The notes under the pieces were generated by a model. It made no database searches and was not told the origin of the DNA. It worked only from the letters and a program-made list of their open reading frames with translations. A stretch of DNA of 64,000 nt. Source: Bacteroidales bacterium. Its GTDB lineage: Bacteria; Bacteroidota; Bacteroidia; Bacteroidales; F082. Where the stretch lies: NCBI GenBank assembly GCA_023229135.1, contig JALNZT010000017.1, positions 15,933 to 79,932 on the forward strand, given 5' to 3'. Shown piece after piece: positions 27,437-36,523 of the stretch. The number at the start of each line of letters is the position of its first letter. The first letter of the stretch is position 1. The translations under genes and the position numbers were made by a program.

Positions 27437-27454
27437 TTGTGATTATTTTCACAA
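27437..27454. promoter_or_regulatory. Rex operator of arcC
   Basis: TTGTGATTATTTTCACAA is an 18-bp site with perfect half-sites TTGTGA and TCACAA spaced by six AT bases, the consensus for Rex. It lies 63 bases upstream of the arcC start. The rest of the 350-base gap to the superoxide dismutase gene shows no further site that I trust. Confidence 0.85.
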
Positions 27455-27725
27455 CCAAAAATAGCGGTCGTTGCACAAATTATTAAGTTAGTGTTGCAAT
27501 GATGCTTCGTATTTGTGTAAAAAACAACAGATTAAAACTTGAAAGGTAAATCAACTTGCGATAAGGGCTAGTTAGCTAACCTAATTCACAAAAAGTAAAA
27601 TCTTATATTTCTTAGCGAAAAACATTTCAGCCTGAATTCATATTTTATAAACAGCTGCTTCTACTATTTTCCTGAACAATATGCAACAATTGATTGTTTT
27701 AGCCATGTACTTAAAATCTTCAACT

Positions 27726-28418
27726 ATGAAAAAATCAACTTATTTTTTGCTTTCTTTTACCGTAATTTTCGTGTTTTCGCTTTCGGCTCAGGCGCAAAAT
27801 ATGAAAGGCAAAAAGGTGAATCATGAATTTCCAGAGCTGCCTTATGCCTATGATGCGCTCGAAAAAGCTATCGACAGTGAAACCATGAATATCCATTATA
27901 ACAAGCATTTTCGTGGTTATTATGATAAATTCCTTAAAGCCATAGAAGGATCAGCGCTTGAAATGCTAACACTGGAAGAAATTTTTGCCAACGTAAGCAG
28001 GTCTAATGCTGCGGTTCGCAACAATGCCGGCGGATTTTATAATCATGCCATGTTTTGGACGATCATGTCGCCCGATGGCGGTGGAAAACCCGGCCCTAAA
28101 CTCGAAGCAGCCATCAACAAATCCTTTGGCTCTTTCGATAAATTTAAAGCCGAGTTTGAAGCAGCTGCAGCAAGTCAGTTTGGTAGCGGTTGGGCCTGGT
28201 TATCAAAAGATGAGCAAGGAAATTTGTTTGTGTCGTCCACACCTAATCAGGATAATCCACTGATGGATGATGTTGCGAAACGTGGTTATCCCATCTTGGC
28301 ACTCGACGTATGGGAACACGCCTACTATTTAAGGTATCAAAACAAAAGAACTTCTTATATCGGTAACTTCTGGGAAGTTGTGAACTGGCCTGAAGTTGAA
28401 AAACGTTTTAATAGGTAG
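27726..28418 (+). CDS. sodA: Exported superoxide dismutase, Mn-type signature
   Basis: A 230-residue Fe/Mn superoxide dismutase converting superoxide to oxygen and peroxide. The start at 27726 gives a signal peptide (MKKSTYFLLSF..., cut after AQAQ near residue 24), so the enzyme is exported; an upstream in-frame ATG at 27681 has no such logic. Metal ligands by alignment are His57, His107, Asp194 and His198. The active-site glutamine in NQDNPL (Gln175) and the GGFYNH context are the pattern of manganese enzymes; metal choice cannot be proven from sequence. Periplasmic SOD in a Rex/hydrogenase neighbourhood suits a host that meets oxygen occasionally. Confidence 0.9.
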   Translation: MKKSTYFLLSFTVIFVFSLSAQAQNMKGKKVNHEFPELPYAYDALEKAIDSETMNIHYNKHFRGYYDKFLKAIEGSALEMLTLEEIFANVSRSNAAVRNNAGGFYNHAMFWTIMSPDGGGKPGPKLEAAINKSFGSFDKFKAEFEAAAASQFGSGWAWLSKDEQGNLFVSSTPNQDNPLMDDVAKRGYPILALDVWEHAYYLRYQNKRTSYIGNFWEVVNWPEVEKRFNR

Positions 28419-28454
28419 CATTGAGCTGATTTAGTCAGTTAATAATCAACTTAT

Positions 28455-28489
28455 AAAAGTCCAGGGCGATTGTCTCAGGACTTTTTTTT
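28455..28489 (+). terminator. Terminator of the superoxide dismutase gene
   Basis: AAAAGTCC (28455-28462) pairs with GGACTTTT (28478-28485) and a run of T follows, 37 bases after the stop codon. Confidence 0.75.
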
Positions 28490-28491
28490 GT

Positions 28492-28592
28492 GTCAGGGTA
28501 AGACTAATCCGGCGACAAACATCAGTCGCGCCCTGACTCTAACCCGGTCAGGCTGCGACTATCTTGCGACAAACATCAGTCGCGTCCTGACT
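28492..28592. repeat. Two palindromic repeat units
   Basis: Two units of the dispersed family: 28492-28538 (GTCAGGGTAAGACT...AGTCGCGCCCTGACT) and 28546-28592 (GTCAGGCTGCGACT...AGTCGCGTCCTGACT). The inner segment GCGACAAACATC is shared by both. Confidence 0.8.
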
Positions 28593-28715
28593 TCGCAACC
28601 CACTTAAGATTTTCCATACTTCACATTTTAACGATTCCATGCTCTTTCCCGCCATTGCGAGGTCAGACGACGAAAAGTTAAAGCTTATTTAATTCAGACT
28701 TTTGGAAGTCCTATT

Positions 28716-28774
28716 ATCAGGGTGTTGGGCTGTGCGCTAATCATAGTTTGATGTAGATTTCTGATGCTAAAGTA
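28716..28774 (-). pseudogene. Remnant of RHS repeat coding DNA
   Basis: This 59-bp stretch aligns with 31925-31983, the region at and just upstream of the first ATG of the RHS gene: 14 identical bases (ATCAGGGTGTTGGG), then roughly three-quarters identity with small gaps, ending CTAAAGTA in both. It is too short and degenerate to code. It lies downstream of the presumed immunity gene, so RHS-derived DNA flanks the toxin-immunity pair on both sides. Confidence 0.65.
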
Positions 28775-28830
28775 GGTGTTTTTTGGTTGGGTGCGTGGAC
28801 ACCGATTGTAAAATAACAATATTTGGACGA

Positions 28831-28854
28831 CGTAGTCGGAGACTACGCCGAGCG
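28831..28854. repeat. Short hairpin CGTAGTC-GGA-GACTACG
   Basis: A perfect 7-bp stem followed by CCGAGCG. The half GACTACGCCGAGCG resembles GGCTATGCCGAGCG at 43151-43163, so both belong to a small hairpin family that marks the two edges of the accessory island. Confidence 0.55.
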
Positions 28855-28858
28855 GGGG

Positions 28859-29395
28859 TTACTTTATAAAGACATTCGTACTGTCAGGCTTTGGGGAAAA
28901 CTTTTTAAAATGGTAAATCTCATTTAATTTTTGTTCTTCCTTACCATTGGAGCGTATAGATTTCGTTATTAAAAAGGTTGTATCATTCAAAATCTTCCCT
29001 GAACGTCTATGAGCAGGAAAAGGGCCTCCTGAAGATGGATACCATCTTTCAAAAACTATTGAATCATTCTCAATCATGAATAACCCCCAATAAGCTTTAT
29101 AGCTCTTAACCCCATTTAGCCATACATCCTTAGTAAATTCTTTCTCATGTTCGATAAATTCTTTTTTCGTAAACCCGCCATCACCATAGAGAAGGGTTCC
29201 ATCTTCGTAGAAGAAATAAATCGAATAGTATTTTTCCTCAAATTCTTCGTAATAGTAACCATCTAATCTCAGTTGATTTCCTGTATAATTCTGCTTTTGC
29301 AAAACCAGTTCATCATCTTTCATTAACTTTTCACAAGAATTTGAAAAAGAAAGTACTCCAGCCAAAAAAGTTGATATTAATAGCTTATTTGTCAT
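28859..29395 (-). CDS. Small lipoprotein, candidate immunity protein
   Basis: A 178-residue protein whose start at 29395 (MTNKLLISTFLAG) gives a signal ending in lipobox SNSC (Cys21). The mature part is acidic and aromatic (YYYEEFEEKYYSIYFFYEDG), with beta-strand alternation, and has no recognised family. It begins 11 bases after the stop of the RHS toxin gene on the same strand. In polymorphic toxin systems the gene directly behind the toxin tip usually encodes the cognate immunity protein; membrane-anchored immunity proteins are known. Function is inferred from position alone. Confidence 0.65.
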   Translation of the reverse strand: MTNKLLISTFLAGVLSFSNSCEKLMKDDELVLQKQNYTGNQLRLDGYYYEEFEEKYYSIYFFYEDGTLLYGDGGFTKKEFIEHEKEFTKDVWLNGVKSYKAYWGLFMIENDSIVFERWYPSSGGPFPAHRRSGKILNDTTFLITKSIRSNGKEEQKLNEIYHFKKFSPKPDSTNVFIK

Positions 29396-29406
29396 AAATA
29401 TTATTT

Positions 29407-31953
29407 CTACCATAGTGTGTTAGGGTGATAAGTTCCAACTGAAAAATAATTTGTGGGCTGTATATCCAGAACTTTAAAGTAAGGTGATTTTCCACCCATC
29501 ATTAAATCATGAGCAAATTTATTTTGAACATGGTTTCTAATTCCTTCAGAATTTCTACCAAACCTCATATTACCATACCCAACATACCCTACACCAGCTC
29601 TGTATTTGTTAGGATTGTCTCCAAATCGATTCGTTTTATAAGTAGCCTTGCCATCAATCATCTCGGTTTGACGATTGGCCCCATTTAACCCTGGGTCTCC
29701 TGTAAATAAATTAACTCCAGCAGAGAATTTCCCCCAACTAAGTTGTGCTGCGGCAGTACGATATCTATCTCCACCGTCAGCAGGAAGCCCAAACATGTAA
29801 TCATTTTGATAAGTAAGTGCAAAATCATTATGCCTTATACTAAAGGCTCCAAGTTGTTGAGATGTTCCTCCACTAGAATAATAAGATGATGAATATGAAA
29901 TACCGGAAGTTCCGTTATCATAACCTAATGCCCAATATTCCATACCTTCAACTCCTCCACCTCCATAATTAGAGCCATAAGACATAAAACGAGTGCCAAG
30001 TGTGGCACTGAAACCTTCATATTGAAAAGTTCCACTAACATTAAAACCTATGCCTTTTTGGACTGACCCAAACATAATTGCAGGGCTGACAGAAAGAGAA
30101 ACGTTATCGTTAATAGGCATATTTAAAGAGGGCATAAATGAAGATACTGCGCTTGCTGCCACCATATTAGCACCATAACCAAGCGCCATTGTGTTTGCGC
30201 TACCTTGCATTCCGGCTGTTGAAGCAATGTTAGCAACACTTCCTGCACTAGTGGCACCACCGGAATAGTACCCTAACAGAAAAGTCCCTGCTCCAATGGC
30301 ACCAGCTCCAACAGCATTCCACCCCCAATCTCCATTTGATAGCCCATAGGAAACATAACCGTAAACAAAACCAATGCCGCCGACTATCGCATCATCCCAA
30401 CCAGCCCATTCGCCATCAGGATCGGTGTACTTCAAAGGATTGTTAAAACAATAGCTATACCTGTTAAAGTTCTGTGAGAAATCAGGCGTTTGCACGTAGT
30501 TATCGGGTGCAAGCATACGGCTTACAACGGGGTCGTACATTCTTCCGTTCATGTTAATCAATTGAAAACCATCCAAATGCTCATGCCCGGTAAATCCACG
30601 ATCAAACAAAGGAGTCTGCATTGCCATGCCAGCGTTTGTCCAGGTGGAGGGGCTACGCCTATTGCCCCAGGCATCGTAACTTTGCTCGTTCACCACCTCT
30701 CCGGCTTCATCGCTTACTGCTGTCCAACTGCCAAGGTGATCAGTGTGCAGATAGCGTATGCTCTCGCTCTCATCAGGATTGATAAGGTGCAAGGCATAAA
30801 GCCCGTCGGGTCCGCTCAGGTAGGTGAGGGTGGTGGTTTGGCCGTTTCTGGTGATGTACTCACAAGCTCCCGCCCACTGTTTGAGTGTAACATGGTACTG
30901 GTTGAGGTATCTCTGGCTTATGCGTTGGTGATGGTGACCGTAGTTTATGAAAAGGGTTTTACGGCCTTGTCGCATTTCTTTCAACTGCTCAAAAGAAGTG
31001 TATTCAGCGGTTTGCGGATCATCAGGAAATACGTTTCCAGCTGGAGTGGCCGATGAAATGGCATGTGGGCCGTGATTGCCTTCGCCATATTCGGCATTGC
31101 TGTAAATTTGTTGCCCGTTGGCGGTTTTGGACGTGATATTGCCCAGCCCTTCGGGGTCGTAATCGTGTCCGCCAGTTGGCTGACCATTTAATTTGATGTC
31201 GGTAAGCCGATTCAGGTCGTCGTACCAGAATTCTTCTTTCAGAAACTGGTTATTAGCTCTGCTTAGCCATTTGATGCGGTGTCGCATATTGCCCAGCGTA
31301 TCATACTTATATTCAAAGTCCTGCAAGCGTTCCAGACTGTCATTAATAACGAAGGAGCCAGTCAAACGCAGGGTTTCGGGCTCGTACTGGTTTTCAGTAA
31401 ACAGCCCGTTGCCGGTTACTGACCGGCGTAGCATGCCAGGTGCGTAGTAGTTTTGTGCTTCCCACAGCAGGCTTTGGTCGTCAGCATTCCTGATTTTTTT
31501 CAGATAGCCATGGTTGTTGTAGGTGTTTTGCTCTGCAAAACCCGAAGGATGGGTGATGGTTTCGGGGCGACCAAAGTGGTCGTAAGTATAAGCGGTGGTG
31601 TAATCCTGCTTGTTGATGTTTTCGATTACTGTTTCAGGACGAAGCAGTTCGTCGTAAGTGTAGGAGGTAATTTGGCCGAGACCTTCGATCCTTTCTAAAG
31701 TACCCAGGAAGCCGGGGGTGGTGCTGTAATGCCAGGTGGTTGTGCCTTCGTCTTCGATGCGGTTTGTTGTGCGACCCAGCTTGTCGTAGGTGTAAGTGGT
31801 TTCAAAGCCGCGCGGCGTGGTCTGATTTATGAGTTCGCCAAAGGCGTTGTAGGTGGTTTGCATCAGCCCGTAATTGGGATCGCTAAGCGTGCTGCGCTGT
31901 CGGCGGCTGTTGTAGCTGAGTGTGATCAGGGTGTTGGGTGCTGTGGCAATCAT
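29407..31953 (-). CDS. RHS protein with C-terminal type 23 toxin domain, 5'-truncated
   Basis: An 848-residue RHS/YD-repeat protein. Residues 1-400 carry repeats such as YTYDKLGRTTNRI and YDELLRPE; about 400-515 is the RHS-associated core (RYLHTDHLGSWTAV, NMNGRMYDPVVSRMLAPD, NPLKYTDPDGEW), normally followed by a variable toxin tip. The tip (about 680-848: HNDFALTYQND, DRYRTAAAQLSWGKFSAGVN, FAHDL, final YHPNTLW) resembles polymorphic toxin type 23 (Ntox23), an all-beta predicted toxin. There is no signal peptide; RHS-like sequence continues upstream of the first ATG (GWLSKSTDAFGTEVNYSY) to a stop at 32050-32052 with no start codon. The 5' part of a larger gene is therefore missing, and expression of this form is doubtful unless it uses the internal ATG. 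Confidence 0.8.
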   Translation of the reverse strand: MIATAPNTLITLSYNSRRQRSTLSDPNYGLMQTTYNAFGELINQTTPRGFETTYTYDKLGRTTNRIEDEGTTTWHYSTTPGFLGTLERIEGLGQITSYTYDELLRPETVIENINKQDYTTAYTYDHFGRPETITHPSGFAEQNTYNNHGYLKKIRNADDQSLLWEAQNYYAPGMLRRSVTGNGLFTENQYEPETLRLTGSFVINDSLERLQDFEYKYDTLGNMRHRIKWLSRANNQFLKEEFWYDDLNRLTDIKLNGQPTGGHDYDPEGLGNITSKTANGQQIYSNAEYGEGNHGPHAISSATPAGNVFPDDPQTAEYTSFEQLKEMRQGRKTLFINYGHHHQRISQRYLNQYHVTLKQWAGACEYITRNGQTTTLTYLSGPDGLYALHLINPDESESIRYLHTDHLGSWTAVSDEAGEVVNEQSYDAWGNRRSPSTWTNAGMAMQTPLFDRGFTGHEHLDGFQLINMNGRMYDPVVSRMLAPDNYVQTPDFSQNFNRYSYCFNNPLKYTDPDGEWAGWDDAIVGGIGFVYGYVSYGLSNGDWGWNAVGAGAIGAGTFLLGYYSGGATSAGSVANIASTAGMQGSANTMALGYGANMVAASAVSSFMPSLNMPINDNVSLSVSPAIMFGSVQKGIGFNVSGTFQYEGFSATLGTRFMSYGSNYGGGGVEGMEYWALGYDNGTSGISYSSSYYSSGGTSQQLGAFSIRHNDFALTYQNDYMFGLPADGGDRYRTAAAQLSWGKFSAGVNLFTGDPGLNGANRQTEMIDGKATYKTNRFGDNPNKYRAGVGYVGYGNMRFGRNSEGIRNHVQNKFAHDLMMGGKSPYFKVLDIQPTNYFSVGTYHPNTLW

Positions 31954-32067
31954 CGTTTGGTGTAGTTTTCCGTCGCTAAAGTAACTATAATTTACTTCGG
32001 TACCAAAGGCATCGGTGCTTTTTGAGAGCCAGCCGGCTGCGATTATAAATTACAGTCATCATGGGAT

Positions 32068-34116
32068 TTATAGCTTTACAAATCTATGTGTATATATAGA
32101 TTTATTGGTGATTACTTTGACAATATAAGTTCCACTTAGTAACCCAGATACATCAAAACTATTGTGACCTGAGCAATCAAATGTTTTATTCATAACTAAT
32201 TGGCCAACACCATCGAATATTCTTATGTTTGCCTGAATGTCTTTTATCCCAACAAATAGAAGAGTAAGTCTATCGTGAATGGGGTTTGGATACAAGCGTA
32301 TTTCTGATTTTTCATCAGCAAAGAATTCAATATCTGGGTCAGGTATAGATTTTAATTCATCCTCAACTTTAACTTTAATGGAATGATAATTCTCATCCTG
32401 AACCGATGTAGAACTTTTATTCAATAATTGATTTCCTGTAGCACAAATAATGGTTTCCGGATATTCAATTTTAGCTAAAAAATTATTTTTTGCATTAAAT
32501 CCATTTTTTAACTGAATTAAGTTCCCAGCTTTAAACACAACATTGCTATTAGCAAGTATAATGACATCGCCTGGCGGCTGGTTTGTGGTGATATCCCTGC
32601 CTGCGGTAATGCTGTTCCTTGCAGAGAATTCAATGTTGCCCGACAAATCAACATTTTGAATGAAAACATCGTTTGGGAACTTTAGTGCGGTTATCAATGG
32701 CTCAATAACTTCAAAAGGCACCTCGCCATGATAGTAGGTAGAAAAGGGTAAAATTATCTCACTAAATTTAGTAGTATTGTTATTGCTATAATCAAGCGAA
32801 CTCTTATGAGAGATAAATGTTGGATCGTTTAGTTGAGTTATTGTTACCGTACCCCACCAAATACCACCCAATATCCTTATTGTATATCTTTCACTGTTCA
32901 TGGCCGGAAGAAAGGATCCTGCCACTTTTTCCTCAGGTGATAATACAAAACTCTCTGGGGGAAGAATTGGAGGATCAATTTCGAGCCAAACTCCGCTATT
33001 TGGATTAGGTAGCTCCGTTGAAAATGAAACACCGATGTTGTTTGTCAAATGAGGGAATCCATCACCATTCAAACTAAGTAGGTCATTTTGAAAAGCGGAT
33101 CGCATTATGCCTTGTTCATCGTAAACATTTTTTGTAAGCATAATTTTAGCAGCATCATTTTCTAACGCATATCTATCAAATGGTGCATTTTTCATTTGTT
33201 TTTTTAGGTATGATTGAAGATCCTCGCTTATAATAGCACCTTGATGAGGTGCGTCTAATGATATCCATGTATTAACCGGCAATGGACTACCATCGTTCTC
33301 AGCTTTAGCAAGGGCATATCTGGAAATCAACCCACCCATACTTATTCCTGCTGCAATCACATCTTGACCATTGTAGTAATTATTAGATACATAATTAATA
33401 GCGGAGGAAAATACAGCAGCATTATTTCTTAAATCCTGAGGATTAAACCTATAATACACAACATAAATGTCATATCCATTTTCCAACAAGCAATTAAATA
33501 AATCGTTTCCTGCTGAACGGTAATACTGTTCTGGCTTGATGTTATAGGCATCGAATCCAGAACTTAGTACAATAGGTGTAGAGTTAGAATTTTGACTTTC
33601 CCATACCCTCATCGTGTTTAAGTATTGATCACGATACAACTTTGATGATTCTGGAACGACAATAATATTGTAGTTACGATAATAGATGACAGCCAAATCC
33701 ATAAATTTGACAGTAAGGCTATAAGAGCCTTCTTGATTAAACACATTCGAGCAATCCCAAACATAGTTTAAAATAGCAGATCCTTCATAAAGTTCAACGA
33801 AACCTGTATTATTTACATTAATTGCAAGATAGAACATTAAATGCGAAGCTCCTCCCTCAGCTGTTATCCAATGATTAAAATCAATTTTTGCATTACCCGC
33901 TTCAACATAGATATTCACATCCTCTCCATCAGGAGCCAAATTTATTTGTACCCCTTGAAAGTCATTTTGTAAATATTGCCATGAATAAGCTGAGGCATCG
34001 GCAGGTGTTGAAGCAATTTCAACAAACTGCCTAACTTGAAACTTCCAATCGTCCGTCTGGCAATGAATAAGCTGAACTACTAAAATTAACACAATTGTCA
34101 TGAAAATCTTTTTCAT
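32068..34116 (-). CDS. T9SS-secreted alpha/beta-hydrolase-like protein
   Basis: A 682-residue exported protein with signal peptide (MKKIFMTIVLILVVQLIHC). Residues about 185-310 look like an alpha/beta-hydrolase core: IVLSSGFDAYN, then the nucleophile elbow AAGISMGGLISRYAL and DAPHQG, suggesting an esterase or lipase. Residues about 490-560 (IEFSARNSITAGRD...VVFKAGNLIQLKNGFNA) match what I recall as the 3-coathanger stack domain often placed in or before RHS proteins. The end is a T9SS type A sorting domain (IRLYPNP...). It overlaps the preceding barrel gene by 4 bases (34113-34116) and lies directly before the truncated RHS gene. Confidence 0.75.
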   Translation of the reverse strand: MKKIFMTIVLILVVQLIHCQTDDWKFQVRQFVEIASTPADASAYSWQYLQNDFQGVQINLAPDGEDVNIYVEAGNAKIDFNHWITAEGGASHLMFYLAINVNNTGFVELYEGSAILNYVWDCSNVFNQEGSYSLTVKFMDLAVIYYRNYNIIVVPESSKLYRDQYLNTMRVWESQNSNSTPIVLSSGFDAYNIKPEQYYRSAGNDLFNCLLENGYDIYVVYYRFNPQDLRNNAAVFSSAINYVSNNYYNGQDVIAAGISMGGLISRYALAKAENDGSPLPVNTWISLDAPHQGAIISEDLQSYLKKQMKNAPFDRYALENDAAKIMLTKNVYDEQGIMRSAFQNDLLSLNGDGFPHLTNNIGVSFSTELPNPNSGVWLEIDPPILPPESFVLSPEEKVAGSFLPAMNSERYTIRILGGIWWGTVTITQLNDPTFISHKSSLDYSNNNTTKFSEIILPFSTYYHGEVPFEVIEPLITALKFPNDVFIQNVDLSGNIEFSARNSITAGRDITTNQPPGDVIILANSNVVFKAGNLIQLKNGFNAKNNFLAKIEYPETIICATGNQLLNKSSTSVQDENYHSIKVKVEDELKSIPDPDIEFFADEKSEIRLYPNPIHDRLTLLFVGIKDIQANIRIFDGVGQLVMNKTFDCSGHNSFDVSGLLSGTYIVKVITNKSIYTHRFVKL

Positions 34117-34793
34117 CTTTTTAGTTTTAAATGGTATCCGATTCTTATATCAAATTGATAGCTCAGATAAGCACCTGAGCCTCCGGCATACAAAATGCCA
34201 CGTCTGTATTGAATTAGTCCTAAATCCTCTCTTTCTACTGACGAGGTAGAATAAATATAACCAGGACCGATTCCGGCAGAAAGTTCAATTAAAAAATTCG
34301 ACTTGGAAAGTACTTGATAACCAAAATTAAGATGTGTTGCCACATCAAATCTGTTAACAATCGTTTTTCTGACTGTCAAGGTAGCTTCGGTATAAACCCC
34401 TTTTGCGTCTATTGAAAGATAAAAGCCATTTAAAACATCTTTATTTTTGCTAATGTACTTTTTTAATTCTGGTCTAATGGTAATACCAAATACTCTATCG
34501 ACAAAAATAAAAACCATTTCTTTATCAAGATTATTATCCGGCAGGATTAATCCAATGCCTTGTTGAAAACTATAATTGTTACTGAGGGGCTTCTCTATTA
34601 TAAGGTTTGGCGACCAGCTTCTGGTAACGAAATCTCCTCCCAGCAATTCAACTACAGAGGTTTTTATTATAAACCGATCAGTATTTTGCCCTCGAACAAA
34701 ACTTGCAACCAACAATAGTATTGTAAGGATGATAGTTTGTTTCTGAATTTGAGTATTGCTTTTAAAGGCTAGAATTGCTAGTTTACTTTTCAT
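34113..34793 (-). CDS. Outer-membrane beta-barrel-like protein
   Basis: A 226-residue protein with a delayed hydrophobic signal (TIILTILLLVASFVRGQ, residues about 20-36) preceded by a basic stretch. The rest alternates in beta-strand fashion (FQQGIGLILP, NGFYLSIDAKGVY, SAGIGPGYIYS, FDIRIGYHLKL) as in small outer-membrane barrels, without a family signature that I can name. It shares one base with the stop of the YadA-head gene (TAATG) and overlaps the hydrolase gene by 4, so the three are translationally coupled. Confidence 0.65.
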   Translation of the reverse strand: MKSKLAILAFKSNTQIQKQTIILTILLLVASFVRGQNTDRFIIKTSVVELLGGDFVTRSWSPNLIIEKPLSNNYSFQQGIGLILPDNNLDKEMVFIFVDRVFGITIRPELKKYISKNKDVLNGFYLSIDAKGVYTEATLTVRKTIVNRFDVATHLNFGYQVLSKSNFLIELSAGIGPGYIYSTSSVEREDLGLIQYRRGILYAGGSGAYLSYQFDIRIGYHLKLKR

Positions 34794-36523
34794 TATGGAT
34801 TATTATTTTTCAATTCTTCTATCTCCTTTTGCATGCTAATAATATATAGAGTAAGTTCTTCAATTTTTTGAAGCAGTTTAATTTGCATATCTCCTAATTC
34901 AATGCCATTCTCAAGCATTTCCTTCTCTGATGGTATATCTGGTAATCGTTGATTCTTGTGGATAAAAGCCTCTAGTTCAAAAAGATTCTTAAGTTGATAA
35001 TCTCCATTAAAAACAAAGTCAGCTCCAGCATCAATTGTTACATTTATTTCGCGAGCATGAATTCCTCCGGCAACAGTTAACATATAATCAGGATTTAACG
35101 TTCCAACTCCCACATTACCATTGAAATATGCGGCATAAGAATAAGGGCTGCCATCCGAGCAAGCCTCAGCATAAAGGGCGTATGATTTTGGGTTTCCTTT
35201 ATTAGTTTCGCCTGCTATAGCATGAATTGCGATTGCTGGAACATACGTTCCAGGAGTCCCAATCGCTCTTCCTCCAATAACTTTAAGCGCTACATTTTGA
35301 ACATTTACTTGGTTGGTTGTGTTTTCGATGTGGACTATTGGATGTATCCCAGAGGCAATTCCACGCACCCCGAGCAAACTATTTGTAGTTTGCGTTCCAA
35401 TGCCAATTTTACCTTCCTTCGTAATAACCATTGCTTCATTCCAGTTAACCGTAGAGCCAGCACTGCCACTTTCGGCTGACTTAAATGCCATATTACTTTC
35501 AGAAAAGGAAATCTGGTATGCCGGGCCTGCTTCAGAACGTTTTGTTACAGTGTTCGTAGCATCATACCAGGCATTGCTGTTAATTCCCTGCGAGCCACCA
35601 ATATGGAAATGTATGGGTCTGCCATAGGGAGAGTCAATTGATAAGCGTTCTTTCGGCTCCATGCCAATTCCCACAGCATTGCCATAATAGATGTTATTGC
35701 CGCTTGGCAACCAGTAGTTATCGCCGCCACCGCCACCACCAGACGGCGCGGCCCAGGTGCCGTCGGCACTGAGAAACTCGCCTGGTTTGCCGATAGTAGT
35801 TGGCAGGCTATAAGCATTATTTATCCGTAAAGCAGGCATATTAACCTGGGTTCCGGCAAAATTAAACACATCAGCCGCGAACTGCATGTTGCCGAGGTCT
35901 GTAAACAGCTCCAGACCGCTTCTCGCGCCCACCGTCAGGCCGCTGTTGGCATCGAGCAGTTGAAGATTGGCCATATACATCTTGGGATTGGACGGCTCGA
36001 GCAACAGGCTGGCATCTTCATTGTCATCAGCAAGGATGTGGAGTTTGGCTTGGGGATTGGTTATGTTGCCAATGCCGATTTTGCCGGTAAGGTTTTTGCC
36101 CCATGCATCACTAACAGTCAAGGTTGGAAGATTTGAATTGAATCCTACCATAAAACTGTTAGGAACGTTGTTTATCAAGGGGTTATCAATGTCGAATCCA
36201 GTTCCAATCACAATAGCTGGTGAAGTATTAGTTCTTACAAATCGACCTAATGCTAATGAACTGGCACCTGCTGCTATTACGCGATTGCCAAAAGCGAAAG
36301 ATGCCGTCCCTTCAGCTGAAGAGTTAAATCCACCAACAAATGAATAATTCCCTGAGGCTGTATTGCCATTGCCAATTGCACTTGCATTGAGTCCAGGTGT
36401 TGATGTATTGCTACAGTCAACACATTGACTTTTTAATTGTACAGACGAACTCAACAAGATAGTGCTTGTTACTAAAATTATAAATGAGCATTTAACCCAT
36501 GTAGTTTCAATTAGATTTTTCAT
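34793..36523 (-). CDS. YadA-head/tail-fibre-like surface protein (module copy 2)
   Basis: A 576-residue exported protein. After the signal peptide come YadA-type head repeats (about 45-105: GNGNTASGNYSFVGG, SAEGTASFAFGNR, AAGASSLALGR), which in trimeric adhesins form a left-handed beta-roll. The middle carries repeated GKIGIG and VGIGM motifs typical of fibre-like proteins, and the C-terminus is a helical coiled coil (IELGDMQIKLLQKIEEL... to LKNN). No YadA membrane anchor and no T9SS domain are seen, so it must be held by a partner. Part of it is nearly identical in DNA to the gene at 39239-40378. It overlaps the T9SS gene upstream by 4 bases. Confidence 0.75.
   Translation of the reverse strand: MKNLIETTWVKCSFIILVTSTILLSSSVQLKSQCVDCSNTSTPGLNASAIGNGNTASGNYSFVGGFNSSAEGTASFAFGNRVIAAGASSLALGRFVRTNTSPAIVIGTGFDIDNPLINNVPNSFMVGFNSNLPTLTVSDAWGKNLTGKIGIGNITNPQAKLHILADDNEDASLLLEPSNPKMYMANLQLLDANSGLTVGARSGLELFTDLGNMQFAADVFNFAGTQVNMPALRINNAYSLPTTIGKPGEFLSADGTWAAPSGGGGGGDNYWLPSGNNIYYGNAVGIGMEPKERLSIDSPYGRPIHFHIGGSQGINSNAWYDATNTVTKRSEAGPAYQISFSESNMAFKSAESGSAGSTVNWNEAMVITKEGKIGIGTQTTNSLLGVRGIASGIHPIVHIENTTNQVNVQNVALKVIGGRAIGTPGTYVPAIAIHAIAGETNKGNPKSYALYAEACSDGSPYSYAAYFNGNVGVGTLNPDYMLTVAGGIHAREINVTIDAGADFVFNGDYQLKNLFELEAFIHKNQRLPDIPSEKEMLENGIELGDMQIKLLQKIEELTLYIISMQKEIEELKNNNP

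Noticed and set aside
30490..31056. Open frame of 188 codons antisense to the RHS gene
   Set aside because: The opposite strand has clear RHS core motifs; the antisense frame shows none.
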